From positions 1 through 43,202 of the forward strand of contig NZ_AEIU01000067.1 of the NCBI RefSeq assembly GCF_000165125.1: a stretch of DNA of 43,202 nucleotides. Reading direction: 5' to 3'. Within the stretch, counting starts at the first letter, position 1, and every line of letters begins with the position of its first letter. The notes under the pieces were generated by a model, which was given only the letters and a program-made list of their open reading frames with translations, did not search any database and was not told where the DNA came from. This document shows, one piece after another, positions 8,152-18,470 of this stretch. Both the position numbers and the translations under genes were made by a program. The stretch is from Vibrio caribbeanicus ATCC BAA-2122. Its GTDB lineage: Bacteria > Pseudomonadota > Gammaproteobacteria > Enterobacterales > Vibrionaceae.

Positions 8152-9132
8152 TCAGTTAGACGGTTTGCCCGAGGCCTGATTCATATATTTAAAGAAATCA
8201 CTCTTTGGATCAAGAACTAGGATATCGCTCTTATCACTAAATGACTTACGATAGGCATTTAATGAACGCAAGAAGCCAAAGAACTCAGGGTCTTTATTGT
8301 AGGCATCTGCGTAAATTTTCGCCGCTTTCGCATCAGCATCACCACGAGTTACTCGCGCTGATTTGTCTGCTTCAGCTAAGATCGTTGCAACTTCAAGCTC
8401 TGCCTGTGCGCGAATCACCTCTGCTTGCTCACGACCTTCAGAACGGAACTGTCTTGCCACTGACTCACGTTCAGCACGCATACGATCGTAGATTGATCGA
8501 CTGATACTATCTGGTAAGTTGATTTTCTTCATCCGAAAGTCAAATACGTGGATGCCAAGATCTTCCATGGCATCTTTACGAGTATCGTTTAAGACATTCT
8601 TCATGATCATGTCACGCTCACCATCTACTTCCAAGGCTTCTTTTGCCGCTTCGGTAGTAACAACATCGCTATCAGTGCTGTCTGGTAAAATATCTTCATT
8701 ACGTGGGCCTGAAACTATTTGCTTGATTTCTCTTGAACCAATTTCAGAACGAAGCACATCGGTGACTTTTCTACCCAGCAGGGTTTGTGCAGTACCGATA
8801 TTACCGCCACCTGTCGCGAGATAAAATTGACCAAAATCTTCGATTCGCCACTTTACGTACGAATCAATAATGACGTCTTTTTTCTCAGACGTGACGAAAC
8901 GATCGGAGCGTCCGTCCATGGTCTGAATCTTCGCATCTAATATTTCAACTCTATCGAAAAAAGGAATCCTAAAGTGCAAACCGGGCTCGTAGACTTTTGC
9001 TATCTCGTTGTTGTCTTTCAAAACTCGGCCAAACCTAAGAACGATTCCACGCTCACCTTCCTCAATAACAAACAATGAGGATAGCAGAGCGACCAAACCA
9101 AGAGCCAATAAAGGGATCATTAGTTTACGCAT
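8152..9132 (-). CDS. hflC: HflC, FtsH protease modulator
   Basis: HflC and HflK form a large SPFH-domain cage around the membrane protease FtsH and limit its access to substrates. The 326-residue protein has an N-terminal membrane anchor (about residues 4-22) followed by the SPFH domain, with VIEEGERGIVLRFGRVLKD and a long C-terminal alanine- and glutamate-rich helix (RAERESVARQFRSEGREQAEVIRAQAELEVATILAEADKSARVTRGDADAKAAKIYADAY). It starts 2 nt after the hflK stop codon, and the pair is followed by a strong terminator. Confidence 0.97.
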   Translation of the reverse strand: MRKLMIPLLALGLVALLSSLFVIEEGERGIVLRFGRVLKDNNEIAKVYEPGLHFRIPFFDRVEILDAKIQTMDGRSDRFVTSEKKDVIIDSYVKWRIEDFGQFYLATGGGNIGTAQTLLGRKVTDVLRSEIGSREIKQIVSGPRNEDILPDSTDSDVVTTEAAKEALEVDGERDMIMKNVLNDTRKDAMEDLGIHVFDFRMKKINLPDSISRSIYDRMRAERESVARQFRSEGREQAEVIRAQAELEVATILAEADKSARVTRGDADAKAAKIYADAYNKDPEFFGFLRSLNAYRKSFSDKSDILVLDPKSDFFKYMNQASGKPSN

Positions 9133-9134
9133 AG

Positions 9135-10313
9135 TTAGTATCTCCCTTGACGTGAGCTTGAACGACTTGACGAATCAGTGCTTTGCGGATTGCTCTGAGG
9201 TTCTAGTTCAATTTTATCGTATGTCGATGTTTCTTGAGTGACACTTTTTCTAGCGGAACTTTTTTGCTCTGTCAGCTTATCAAGTGGCAAATAAAGCAGG
9301 TTACCGCTTGCTTCGGAGTCGATTAATACCTTAGAGGTATTGGAATATACGCGTTCCATCGTGTCTAAATAGAGACGGTTACGAGTAACCTCTGGAGACG
9401 CTTGGTATTCTGGCAATAATTTATCAAACTGTGCGACTTGACCCAAAGCACCATTGATAATGCGCTCGCTGTAGCCTTGTGCTTCTTTGAGTAGACGCTC
9501 AGCTCGACCCTTCGCTTTTGGAATAATATCGTTTTGATAAGCTTCTGCTTCACGCACAAATCGAACTGCGTCCTCACGTGATGCTGTCGCATCATCAAAT
9601 GCGTCTTTCACTTGCTCTGGGGGGCGGGCATTCTCAAAGTTAACCGCAACAACCTCAATACCCATATCGTAACTGTCGACAATGTCTTCCAGTAAGGTTT
9701 GAGTATTTTGGCGGATTGATAGACGACCTTTAGTTAGGGTGCTGTCCATCAGTGAATCACCAATGACAGCGCGCAATGCGGAATCTGTCGCTTGACGCAA
9801 GCTATCGTCCGCACTAGTGACTCGATAAAGGTATTTATAAGGATCCGCAACACGATACTGAACTTCCATCGCCACAGAAACCACATTCTCATCTTTAGTC
9901 AGCATCGACCCAGATGAGCGCAATGAGCGAATAGCCTGCACGTTAACTGCGGTCACAGCATCAATAAACCTTGGACGCCAGTTCAAACCAGGATCAACCA
10001 TTCGGTCGTATTTTCCGAGTCTGAGAACAACCCCTCGCTCACCTTCATTAACAGTGTAGAATCCTGAGACGACCCAGAGTACGATGGCAATAACTGCAAT
10101 GACACCAAAACCCATGGCCCCACCACCGAACGAGGGACCTTTACCCCCGCTACCACCAAACTTTCCACCCAGTTTCTGGCTCAGCTTGTTAAACACTTCA
10201 TCCAAATCTGGCGGCCCTTGATCACGACCACCCTTGTTGCCACGGTTGTTACCCCAAGGGTCATTATCGCGGCCATTATTGCCGTTATTATTACCTGGCT
10301 CATTCCACGCCAT
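9135..10313 (-). CDS. hflK: HflK, FtsH protease modulator
   Basis: HflK is the partner of HflC in the membrane complex that modulates FtsH. The 392-residue protein has a Gly/Asn-rich cytoplasmic N-terminus (about 1-70), one membrane helix (about 73-95, GVIAVIAIVLWVVSGFYTV) and an SPFH domain starting NEGERGVVLRLGKYDRMVDPGLNW. The helical arm FVREAEAYQNDIIPKAKGRAERLLKEAQGY follows. The C-terminal tail is Ser/Arg/Gln-rich and low in complexity. It is 45 nt downstream of hflX and 2 nt upstream of hflC, in the classical hfq-hflX-hflK-hflC order. Confidence 0.97.
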   Translation of the reverse strand: MAWNEPGNNNGNNGRDNDPWGNNRGNKGGRDQGPPDLDEVFNKLSQKLGGKFGGSGGKGPSFGGGAMGFGVIAVIAIVLWVVSGFYTVNEGERGVVLRLGKYDRMVDPGLNWRPRFIDAVTAVNVQAIRSLRSSGSMLTKDENVVSVAMEVQYRVADPYKYLYRVTSADDSLRQATDSALRAVIGDSLMDSTLTKGRLSIRQNTQTLLEDIVDSYDMGIEVVAVNFENARPPEQVKDAFDDATASREDAVRFVREAEAYQNDIIPKAKGRAERLLKEAQGYSERIINGALGQVAQFDKLLPEYQASPEVTRNRLYLDTMERVYSNTSKVLIDSEASGNLLYLPLDKLTEQKSSARKSVTQETSTYDKIELEPQSNPQSTDSSSRSSSRQGRY

Positions 10314-10358
10314 TAGAAAGCTCCATCATTTGATATGACGTTATACTGTAGCAGTCAT

Positions 10359-11648
10359 TTAAGTAACTATAAAGTCACGCAAAACTGCCCCTTCTCTTTT
10401 TTCTAGTCTAGACCAATCCACTTGTTGCATACGAACATCAATCAACAAGTTACCGTCTTGGTCATATTCTTCGCGTTCAATGCATCGCATTTGAAAAAAT
10501 GTACTACGGATGCGTCCCTGATATCGAGGAGTAACTCGTAAGCGATACTGAACCATTTGACTTGCAAGACGTTCAGATAACGCTGCAAAAAGTAATTCTG
10601 TCCCCTTACCTTCCATCGCAGATAACCATACGACAGAAGCAACGCCATCCTCATCCCTCTCTATACGAGGTTCCTGCCCTTCTAGATTGTCGATTTTATT
10701 CATCACGACCAAAGCTGGGATATCATGGGCATCAATTTCTTCTAATACTTCGTGAACAGCGTGAATATTCTCACGAAAACGCTCATCACTAGCATCGACA
10801 ACATGTAACAAAATGTCAGCTTCTTGAGTTTCTTGCAGCGTCGCTTTAAAAGCTGCAACAAGATCATGTGGCAAATGTCGGATAAATCCAACCGTATCAG
10901 CCAAAATGGCAGAACCAATATCGGCCACATCTATCTTACGTAATGTAGGATCAAGTGTGGCAAATAACTGATCTGCGGCATAAACACTCGCTTGAGTTAT
11001 CTGGTTGAACAGTGTTGATTTCCCTGCGTTGGTATAACCAACTAGTGATACAGTCGGAATCTCTGCTCTATTTCTTGCGCGACGGCCTTGTTCACGCTGT
11101 TTCGCAACTTTTTCTAAACGCCGCAATATTGCTTTTATTCTGTCACGCAATAAACGTCGATCAGTTTCTAACTGAGTTTCTCCTGGGCCACGTAGACCTA
11201 TTCCCCCTTTTTGCCTTTCTAAGTGTGTCCATCCGCGTATCAGTCGCGTCGAGATGTGACGCAACTGCGCCAACTCAACCTGAAGCTTTCCTTCATGAGT
11301 TCGCGCTCTTTGAGCAAAAATATCAAGTATTAAGCCCGTACGATCAAGGACTCGACATTTACACAACTTTTCTAGGTTACGTTCTTGGGCAGGAGAAAGA
11401 GAGTGATTAAATAAAACAATATCAGCCCCCATCATTCGCACAGCATGTGCAATTTCTTGGGCCTTACCCTCTCCAACGTAATATTTAGGATGTGGGGACT
11501 GGCGACTCCCTGTTACAACTTGTAACGCAGAAACCCCTGCAGAAGACACCAGCATCTCAAATTCATTGAGATCTTCCCACTCACCTTCTTGCGTGAAGTT
11601 GATATGAACAAGTACGGCTCGCTCACCGGCTTCATAACGGTCAAACAA
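10359..11648 (-). CDS. hflX: HflX, ribosome-splitting GTPase
   Basis: HflX is a GTPase that binds the 50S subunit and splits stalled ribosomes, notably after heat stress. The 429-residue protein begins MFDRYEAGERAVLVHINF, nearly as in E. coli. It has the HflX-specific N-terminal domain (about 1-190, ending in the GGIGLRGPGETQLETDRR linker), then G1 GYTNAGKST (about 203-211), G3 DTVGF and G4 NKID. The initiation codon is TTG at 11646-11648 with AGGGAG about 9 nt upstream, so translation is probably set low. It lies 41 nt after hfq. Confidence 0.96.
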   Translation of the reverse strand: MFDRYEAGERAVLVHINFTQEGEWEDLNEFEMLVSSAGVSALQVVTGSRQSPHPKYYVGEGKAQEIAHAVRMMGADIVLFNHSLSPAQERNLEKLCKCRVLDRTGLILDIFAQRARTHEGKLQVELAQLRHISTRLIRGWTHLERQKGGIGLRGPGETQLETDRRLLRDRIKAILRRLEKVAKQREQGRRARNRAEIPTVSLVGYTNAGKSTLFNQITQASVYAADQLFATLDPTLRKIDVADIGSAILADTVGFIRHLPHDLVAAFKATLQETQEADILLHVVDASDERFRENIHAVHEVLEEIDAHDIPALVVMNKIDNLEGQEPRIERDEDGVASVVWLSAMEGKGTELLFAALSERLASQMVQYRLRVTPRYQGRIRSTFFQMRCIEREEYDQDGNLLIDVRMQQVDWSRLEKREGAVLRDFIVT

Positions 11649-11689
11649 GCAATCAACTCCCTAAGATAATATTAATAAACAACAGATGG

Positions 11690-12128
<439 letters not shown>

Positions 12129-13085
12129 TCACATTATTACACCATCTCCACGGTCAGAAAGGATCGTTTCTGACATCGTTTCGAATGCTTGTTCAATGTT
12201 CTCACTATCTAACCAAGTTAAATTATCCCAGCTGCGCAACCAGGTAATTTGTCGCTTGGCCAATTGACGGGTAGCACAGACACCTTTAAAAACAGCATCT
12301 TCGAATGTACTACTTCCATCCAAATATTCCCACATCTGTCGATAACCAACACAACGAATAGAGGGTAGATCTGAGTGCAGGTCCTCTCGAGCATAAAGTC
12401 GACGAACTTCCTGCTCAAAACCCGCCTCGATCATATTATTGAAGCGTTGTTCAATACGACGATGGAGTTCTGCCCTTTCCGTGGGCGCTATTGCAAATTG
12501 TCTGACGTTAAATGGTAGACTGTCACCTTTAGTTTGAGTCAGCTCTGTCAAAGTCTTCCCCGTGATTTGATATACCTCCAACGCTCTCGATAACCGTTGT
12601 GGATCGTTGGGGTGTATTCTTTGTGCAGCAACAGGGTCGACTTCTTTAAGCCTATCGTGCATCGTATCCCACCCAAGAGTCAATGCTTGTTGCTCAATTT
12701 GCTGGCGAATTTCGGGATTTGCCGCAGGAAGTGGCGACAAACCTTCAAGCAATGCTTTGTAATATAACATTGTTCCACCGACCAATAAGGGAATTTTTCC
12801 CTGCGCAACAATGTTATGCATTTCTGACAATGCATCTTTACGAAAGTCGGCGGCAGAATAAGCTTCACTTGGATCAAGAATATCGATCAAACGATGGGGA
12901 GCTAAAGACTGTTCAGTAGTGTCTGGCTTTGCCGTACCAATATCCATACCTTTATAAATGAGAGCGGAATCAACAGAAATGATTTCCACCGGAAACCTCT
13001 GACGCAAACGTATGGCAAGTTCAGTTTTTCCTGAGGCGGTTGGCCCCATCAAAAATAAAGCTAGGGGTAAAGATTGATTATTCAT
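12129..13085 (-). CDS. miaA: tRNA dimethylallyltransferase MiaA
   Basis: MiaA transfers a dimethylallyl group to A37 of tRNAs that read UNN codons, the first step to ms2i6A. The 318-residue protein has the P-loop GPTASGKT (about 14-21), the [16 protein letters not shown] substrate segment, [15 protein letters not shown] and the [15 protein letters not shown] motif that recognises tRNA. The start codon overlaps the mutL stop as ATGA (13082-13085), which indicates translational coupling to mutL. The order mutL-miaA-hfq-hflX is the usual enterobacterial and vibrio arrangement. Confidence 0.97.
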   Translation of the reverse strand: MNNQSLPLALFLMGPTASGKTELAIRLRQRFPVEIISVDSALIYKGMDIGTAKPDTTEQSLAPHRLIDILDPSEAYSAADFRKDALSEMHNIVAQGKIPLLVGGTMLYYKALLEGLSPLPAANPEIRQQIEQQALTLGWDTMHDRLKEVDPVAAQRIHPNDPQRLSRALEVYQITGKTLTELTQTKGDSLPFNVRQFAIAPTERAELHRRIEQRFNNMIEAGFEQEVRRLYAREDLHSDLPSIRCVGYRQMWEYLDGSSTFEDAVFKGVCATRQLAKRQITWLRSWDNLTWLDSENIEQAFETMSETILSDRGDGVIM

Positions 13086-14983
13086 AGGGTAAATGTCGTG
13101 ATGGTCGGCAAAAAGTCGACAGGTTTAACAAATGTTCTATCGTCAAGAGGCAAACTGTCTTTCCAAGTTAATTCAATATCGGCCAAAATTTGAATCGCTT
13201 CTGAGAGAGTATAGGTATCTTTCACACGTGTGATTTGAAAGGACAGCCAATCCGCCAACTCTTTCTTATTCAAAGACTGAGATTCTACTTCATGATTACC
13301 CACAAAAGTCAGTAAATCGGGGATCAATTGCTGTAGGTTTTGCTGACGTAAAAGATTAGGTACACCCATCACAATGATGGATTCCTTTCCTCTTGTGCGA
13401 ATTTCCAATCCAAAACGAGTAAATAATTGTTTGTAGTCATCGGCAATCTTTAATAAGTTATTGTCGAGTTTCATTGCGAGGGGAACCAACAGAGGTTGGC
13501 TTTTTAAGCCCTCTTCAAACAGTAACTGTCCCCGTACTCTCAACCATTCCGCTTTTGCAAGATTAACAATATTCGTACCTAATTTGTCTGCCGTGACCAG
13601 ATATTGGTCATGGATAACGTGCATGGCTTTACCAATGCTTAGCACTTGGTTTGGAGAAGTTAATTCCGTTGTGTCTTCTAAATCATCTTTAGCTTCACGA
13701 GTCACCGTTAAAAGCTGTTGGTACGCTTTTATCTCATTTGACCTAGGTTTTTTTGAGGAATACTGTTCGGTTATTTTCTCGCGGGTGTGCGATTGAGGAG
13801 TTACCCAATCTCTCTGCTCCCTAACTTGAGCCGTTTCCTGAACCTTAACTTCTTTTCCTGGGTAGTTCGGCACAGAGTCAATGACCTGCCTCTCTCGCTC
13901 GTAAGCTGCCGACGCACTTTGAGACTTCATAGGACATTGATCTTGGTGAAAAGCTCCCTCATTCAACGGAATCGGCTCAATATAAGCACCTTGAACCAAA
14001 GCATCGCTCAAAGCTTGATATATAAAATCATGTACTAGCCTTGCTTGATGAAAACGCACTTCATGCTTAGCTGGGTGAACATTAACGTCAACTTGCTGCG
14101 GATCAATTTCAATAAAGAGCACATAAGCAGCGAATTGATTCGCCTCAAGACTCGTTTCGTAACTTTGGCGAATCGCATGATTAATCAGTTTGTCTCGCAT
14201 CATACGGCCATTGACGTAGCAATACTGTAAATCACCTTGTTGTCTTGCACCCTGCGGGGTCGTGATCCAACCATGCAGTTTCAGCCCATTGTGCTCTAAT
14301 TCAATTTTCAACATGTGGCGCACAAATGCCGAGCCACAGACAGAAGCCAAACGCTGTTCTGTCTGCTTGTCCGTTTTCGATGCTCGATATTGTTTAACGA
14401 TTTTTCCGTTGTGCTTCAAGTTTAAAGACACATCAAAACGGCTCAATGCAATTCGTCTGACTAACTCTTCGATATGACTAAATTCTGTCTTCTCAGTTCT
14501 CAAGAACTTCCGACGTGCTGGAGTGTTAAAAAACAGGTCAAGCACCTCTACGGTAGTCCCTATTGGATGCGCAGCAGGTTGTAATTTAACTTCCATATTT
14601 CGACCTTCACTGTACGCTGACCACGCCTGTTCCTGAGCGGCGGGGCGTGAAGTGATGGTCAGTCTCGAAACAGAGCTGATGCTGGCTAGAGCTTCTCCAC
14701 GAAACCCTAAACTCATGATCGTTTCCAAATCATCCAAGCAATGGATCTTAGAAGTCGCATGGCGGCTTAAGGCTAGGCCGAGTTCATCTTTTGCAATCCC
14801 CTTGCCATTATCACGCACCCGTATCAGTTTTGAACCACCCTTATCAATATCAATATCGATGCGACTCGCACCTGAATCAAGGCTATTTTCTATCAACTCT
14901 TTTACAACAGAAGCTGGCCTCTCCACTACTTCTCCTGCTGCAATTTGATTAGCCAAACGAGCGGGTAAAATTTTTATCGTCAC
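13082..14983 (-). CDS. mutL: DNA mismatch repair protein MutL
   Basis: MutL couples mismatch recognition by MutS to strand incision by MutH and to helicase loading. The 633-residue protein has the GHKL ATPase motifs [23 protein letters not shown], and [18 protein letters not shown], followed by the transducer domain ([15 protein letters not shown]). The middle linker (about 340-440) is low in conservation, and the C-terminal dimer domain begins near residue 450. No DQHAxxER-type endonuclease motif is seen, consistent with a methyl-directed MutH system as in E. coli. It follows amiB by 11 nt. Confidence 0.97.
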   Translation of the reverse strand: MTIKILPARLANQIAAGEVVERPASVVKELIENSLDSGASRIDIDIDKGGSKLIRVRDNGKGIAKDELGLALSRHATSKIHCLDDLETIMSLGFRGEALASISSVSRLTITSRPAAQEQAWSAYSEGRNMEVKLQPAAHPIGTTVEVLDLFFNTPARRKFLRTEKTEFSHIEELVRRIALSRFDVSLNLKHNGKIVKQYRASKTDKQTEQRLASVCGSAFVRHMLKIELEHNGLKLHGWITTPQGARQQGDLQYCYVNGRMMRDKLINHAIRQSYETSLEANQFAAYVLFIEIDPQQVDVNVHPAKHEVRFHQARLVHDFIYQALSDALVQGAYIEPIPLNEGAFHQDQCPMKSQSASAAYERERQVIDSVPNYPGKEVKVQETAQVREQRDWVTPQSHTREKITEQYSSKKPRSNEIKAYQQLLTVTREAKDDLEDTTELTSPNQVLSIGKAMHVIHDQYLVTADKLGTNIVNLAKAEWLRVRGQLLFEEGLKSQPLLVPLAMKLDNNLLKIADDYKQLFTRFGLEIRTRGKESIIVMGVPNLLRQQNLQQLIPDLLTFVGNHEVESQSLNKKELADWLSFQITRVKDTYTLSEAIQILADIELTWKDSLPLDDRTFVKPVDFLPTITTFTL

Positions 14984-14994
14984 AAGTTCACCTC

Positions 14995-16698
14995 TTAACT
15001 GTGCGGAATTAGGAGAACTTGCCCAACAGCAAGGGAATCAGAGCGTAAGTTGTTAGCCTGACGGATACTATTCACACTTACTTGGTATTTTTTCGCAATT
15101 TTCCCCAAAAAATCTCCCCGCTTAACAACATGCTTACGCAATGGTTCATCTTTCAAGCCCACCGTAATGGTCAGTTTTTGTCCCAATTTTAATGTATCTG
15201 TGCGTAAACGGTTTTGTTTTTTTATTGCCGCGACAGACACCTGATAACGTTTAGCGATTTTACCTAAGTAGTCACCACGTTGAACAATATGAGTCACTGT
15301 TTTACTGAGCTTTGGTATCCTTGGGCTCGATGCCGATTTACTCACAGCAGGAATAATAAGGACCTGCCCGATAGCTAAGCCACTACTTTTTAATTTATTT
15401 GCTTGCATTATGGCCTTTACAGATGAGCCGTAGTTGCCAGCAATAATCGATAAAGACTCACCTCGACGTACCTTATGCTTTTTAGATTGACCTCGATTGG
15501 CAAATAACGTTCCTTCGGGAGGGTTTGCTTCAAAATAATCAACAATGGCATTGGACAGGGCTCTTACCAACTTATCCTGATGTCCTCTTTGGAAAAGTAG
15601 CCTTTCTTCTGTTGGGTTAGTTATAAAGCCAGTTTCAACCAAAACAGATGGTATGTCAGGCGATTTTAATACTGCTAAGCTAGCATTAACTGGATTTTTT
15701 TTATGCAATCGAATTCCTGACCTAGTCATCTGAGATAGGATTTTTGTTGCTAGCTTGTAGCCCTCTTTTTGTGAGTGGCTAAACTGTAAATCCAAGAGCG
15801 TCTGACTGATATTTCTATCACTATTATTTTTAGAAAGAACTTCCCCAGCACCACCTAGTAACTGGGACTGAGCCTCATGATTTTCGACCCATCGGGCAAT
15901 TTCTGAATTTGCCCTGCGAGTATTAAGCACAAAAACAGAAGCACCTTCAGGGTGAGGGGTATGAAAACCATCTGCATGTATCGATACTAAAAGATGCGCT
16001 TTATTTCTTCGCGCGATTTCAGAACGCTTATTGAGGTTAACAAAGTAATCACCATGTCGAGTCAGCACCGCTTTCATACCAGGCACTTTGTTAATTTGTG
16101 TGGCGATCTTTTTTGATATCGCCAAAGTTGCATTTTTTTCATACTTACGACTTGGGCCAATGGAACCAGGATCTTCTCCTCCATGACCAGCATCGATTGC
16201 AACAATAATGTCCGCAGTACCATATAATTGAGAGACATCTCGACTTACTTTTTTACTATCAGATGTTACCTTATCAACGGGTGCTCCCCTTGCTTTATGT
16301 GGCAAATCGATAACAAGTCTATGCCCATACTGCCCCCCTGGTGTCGGGGCTAGCTTAAAAAGCTGTGGGCGAACTTTTTCTTTTAACTCGAAAACGAGCC
16401 GAAAGGTTCCTTTGGTCGGTGGTGAGCTCTTGCGGATATTTTTTAATACAGGACTATCACTGATTGAGACAGGTAACTTAGCGCTCAGTGATGTTTTCTT
16501 CAAGTCAACCACCAATCGCTCTGGACTCGATAATGTGAAATAGCTAAAGTCAGCCTCTGTCTTAAGGTCGATAACAACTCTGGTTTCATCCGGTGAGGGC
16601 CAGACACGAATACTCTCCAATGCATTTGCCAGCGCCAAACAGGGGATGAAAAAGACAGTAAATGAAAAGAAGAAGGCTCTGATCAACGAATGCTTCAA
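14995..16698 (-). CDS. amiB: N-acetylmuramoyl-L-alanine amidase AmiB with three LysM repeats
   Basis: AmiB cuts the bond between MurNAc and the stem peptide of septal peptidoglycan during daughter cell separation. The 567-residue protein has a signal peptide (cleavage near ALA-NA, residue 24), an AMIN targeting domain (about 25-130), and a zinc amidase_3 domain (about 160-385). The amidase carries [20 protein letters not shown] and [14 protein letters not shown], which hold the zinc ligands and catalytic Glu. Three C-terminal LysM repeats follow (about 408-452, 470-512, 523-566). It overlaps tsaE by 4 nt. Amidases of this class need an EnvC-type activator, and envC is present at 25191-26318. 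Confidence 0.96.
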   Translation of the reverse strand: MKHSLIRAFFFSFTVFFIPCLALANALESIRVWPSPDETRVVIDLKTEADFSYFTLSSPERLVVDLKKTSLSAKLPVSISDSPVLKNIRKSSPPTKGTFRLVFELKEKVRPQLFKLAPTPGGQYGHRLVIDLPHKARGAPVDKVTSDSKKVSRDVSQLYGTADIIVAIDAGHGGEDPGSIGPSRKYEKNATLAISKKIATQINKVPGMKAVLTRHGDYFVNLNKRSEIARRNKAHLLVSIHADGFHTPHPEGASVFVLNTRRANSEIARWVENHEAQSQLLGGAGEVLSKNNSDRNISQTLLDLQFSHSQKEGYKLATKILSQMTRSGIRLHKKNPVNASLAVLKSPDIPSVLVETGFITNPTEERLLFQRGHQDKLVRALSNAIVDYFEANPPEGTLFANRGQSKKHKVRRGESLSIIAGNYGSSVKAIMQANKLKSSGLAIGQVLIIPAVSKSASSPRIPKLSKTVTHIVQRGDYLGKIAKRYQVSVAAIKKQNRLRTDTLKLGQKLTITVGLKDEPLRKHVVKRGDFLGKIAKKYQVSVNSIRQANNLRSDSLAVGQVLLIPHS

Positions 16699-17159
16699 GA
16701 TAACTCCAATTGTTCTAGTATTTCTTCACCATAACTATTATTGGCTACGAGTTCAGCAACTCGTGCCGTACCGTCGTAACGTAGATCCAGCGTGATATCT
16801 GCTTCCGGCAAAATTCCTTGTCCTCTTTGCGGCCATTCAACCAGACAAATCGCATCTGATGAAAAGTAATCACGAATACCCATGAACTCAAGTTCTTCGG
16901 CATCAGACAGACGATACAGATCAAAATGAAAAACATGCCATTGTTCAAGCTCATAGGGCTCAACTAATGTATAAGTAGGACTTTTCACCGTCCCTATATG
17001 CCCAAGAGCAGTGATAAAACCGCGACTAAACGTCGTTTTGCCTGCGCCTAGATCTCCGTAAAGGTAGATGGTTGTTTGCTTAAAACAAATTTTTGCCAAC
17101 TGGGCGCCCAGTGAAATGGTTGCCTTTTCATCTTTTAAGGCAAATTGTTTCTTAGTCAT
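16695..17159 (-). CDS. tsaE: TsaE, tRNA threonylcarbamoyladenosine ATPase
   Basis: TsaE (YjeE) is the ATPase that, with TsaB and TsaD, makes the t6A37 modification of tRNAs reading ANN codons. The 154-residue protein has the P-loop GDLGAGKTT (residues 35-43), the [10 protein letters not shown] switch-like segment and the [16 protein letters not shown] signature, with CLVEWPQRG near the end. It overlaps amiB by 4 nt. The upstream neighbour is queG, divergent, with 198 bp between. In E. coli the nnr (yjeF) gene stands between queG and tsaE; it is absent at this place here. Confidence 0.97.
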   Translation of the reverse strand: MTKKQFALKDEKATISLGAQLAKICFKQTTIYLYGDLGAGKTTFSRGFITALGHIGTVKSPTYTLVEPYELEQWHVFHFDLYRLSDAEELEFMGIRDYFSSDAICLVEWPQRGQGILPEADITLDLRYDGTARVAELVANNSYGEEILEQLELS

Positions 17160-17357
17160 GGATCACGTTCTCTGGGTTAGACGGTATAAAAATTAAAATA
17201 ACAAGAATAGTAAACTGGGTTGGAATTGTGAAACAAGCCTTCTTGTGTAAGTTGAGTAAAAAAAGTGTCTTTTCTGGTCATTTTGTTTTTTTATGAGCTA
17301 GATCGACTAAATCAGATCCGCTAAGATCTCGTCCCTTCAATAAGGAATAGAGTCACA
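17160..17357. promoter_or_regulatory. Divergent tsaE / queG intergenic region
   Basis: These 198 bp must hold the start of the long tsaE-amiB-mutL-miaA unit (minus) and of queG (plus). The DNA is AT-rich with several A- and T-runs. A queG ribosome binding site AAGGAAT lies about 10 nt before its ATG. I see no promoter pair good enough to name and no remnant of an nnr gene. Confidence 0.35.
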
Positions 17358-18470
17358 ATGAACTACACTGAGCTTGCAAACAAGATAAAAATTTGGGGAA
17401 AAGAGCTTGGGTTCCAAAAAGTAGGCATCTGCGATGTAGACCTTAGTGAACACGAACCCCTTTTACAAAAATGGCTCGATGCTGGTTATCACGGTGAGAT
17501 GGACTGGATGGCGCGACATGGTATGATGCGCGCTAGGCCCAGTGAATTACTCCCAGGAACAACTCGTGTTATCAGCGTGCGAATGAATTACCTTCCTCCT
17601 GAAGCTCAGTTTGCCTCCAATCTATCTGATCCAACCCAAGCTTATATTAGCCGCTACGCTCTTGGCCGTGACTATCATAAACTCATGCGCAACCAACTCA
17701 AGAAGCTGGGTCAGAAAATAGAGCAAGAAATGGAAAATTTTAGCCACAGACCTTTTGTTGATTCCGCTCCTATCCTAGAAAGGCCCCTTGCACAAAAAGC
17801 AGGTCTAGGTTGGACAGGTAAACACTCTTTGATTCTCGATAAAGACTGTGGATCTTGGTTTTTCCTTGGTGAGCTACTTATTGATATACCTTTACCAGTA
17901 GATCAACCCAGCATTGATGAATGCGGAAAATGCAAAGCTTGCATCACCTCTTGCCCAACACAGGCGATTGTTGCTGATGGTGTGGTAGATGCTAGGCGTT
18001 GCATATCATATTTGACGATAGAGCTTGATGGAGTAATTCCTGAAGAATTCAGAAAGTCGATGGGAAATAGAATTTATGGCTGTGACGACTGCCAACTCGT
18101 TTGCCCGTGGAATCGATTTTCACCACTCACAGAGCAAAATGACTTCCATCGACGGTCCTCCTTAAACCAAGCAGACCTCGTCGAGCTCTTCTTGTGGGAT
18201 GAACAGACTTTTCTCAAATACATGGAAGGGTCAGCTATCAGGAGAATTGGTCACACAAAATGGTTACGTAACCTATCTGTGGCTATGGGGAACGCACCTT
18301 TTTCACAACGTATAGTCGACGCACTAAAAACGCGTCTTGGTATAAACGATGTACTGGATGAGCATGTAAAATGGGCTTTAATGCAACAAGATCAAAAAAT
18401 CTCAGTCAGATCGACTAAACTCGATAGGCTAATTCGTGTGGTCACCAAAGGTCTACCGAGAGATGCATAA
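17358..18470 (+). CDS. queG: Epoxyqueuosine reductase QueG
   Basis: QueG is the cobalamin- and Fe-S-dependent enzyme that reduces epoxyqueuosine to queuosine at position 34 of tRNA-Asp, -Asn, -His and -Tyr. The 370-residue protein has the N-terminal cobalamin-binding domain with the proposed proton donor Asp135 in FVDSAPILERP. A ferredoxin-like part holds two 4Fe-4S clusters: Cys189, 192, 195, 199 (CGKCKACITSCP) and Cys215, 242, 245, 249 (CDDCQLVCPWN). The C-terminus is a HEAT-like helical region. It is a single-gene unit followed by a 519-bp gene-free stretch. Confidence 0.97.
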   Translation: MNYTELANKIKIWGKELGFQKVGICDVDLSEHEPLLQKWLDAGYHGEMDWMARHGMMRARPSELLPGTTRVISVRMNYLPPEAQFASNLSDPTQAYISRYALGRDYHKLMRNQLKKLGQKIEQEMENFSHRPFVDSAPILERPLAQKAGLGWTGKHSLILDKDCGSWFFLGELLIDIPLPVDQPSIDECGKCKACITSCPTQAIVADGVVDARRCISYLTIELDGVIPEEFRKSMGNRIYGCDDCQLVCPWNRFSPLTEQNDFHRRSSLNQADLVELFLWDEQTFLKYMEGSAIRRIGHTKWLRNLSVAMGNAPFSQRIVDALKTRLGINDVLDEHVKWALMQQDQKISVRSTKLDRLIRVVTKGLPRDA

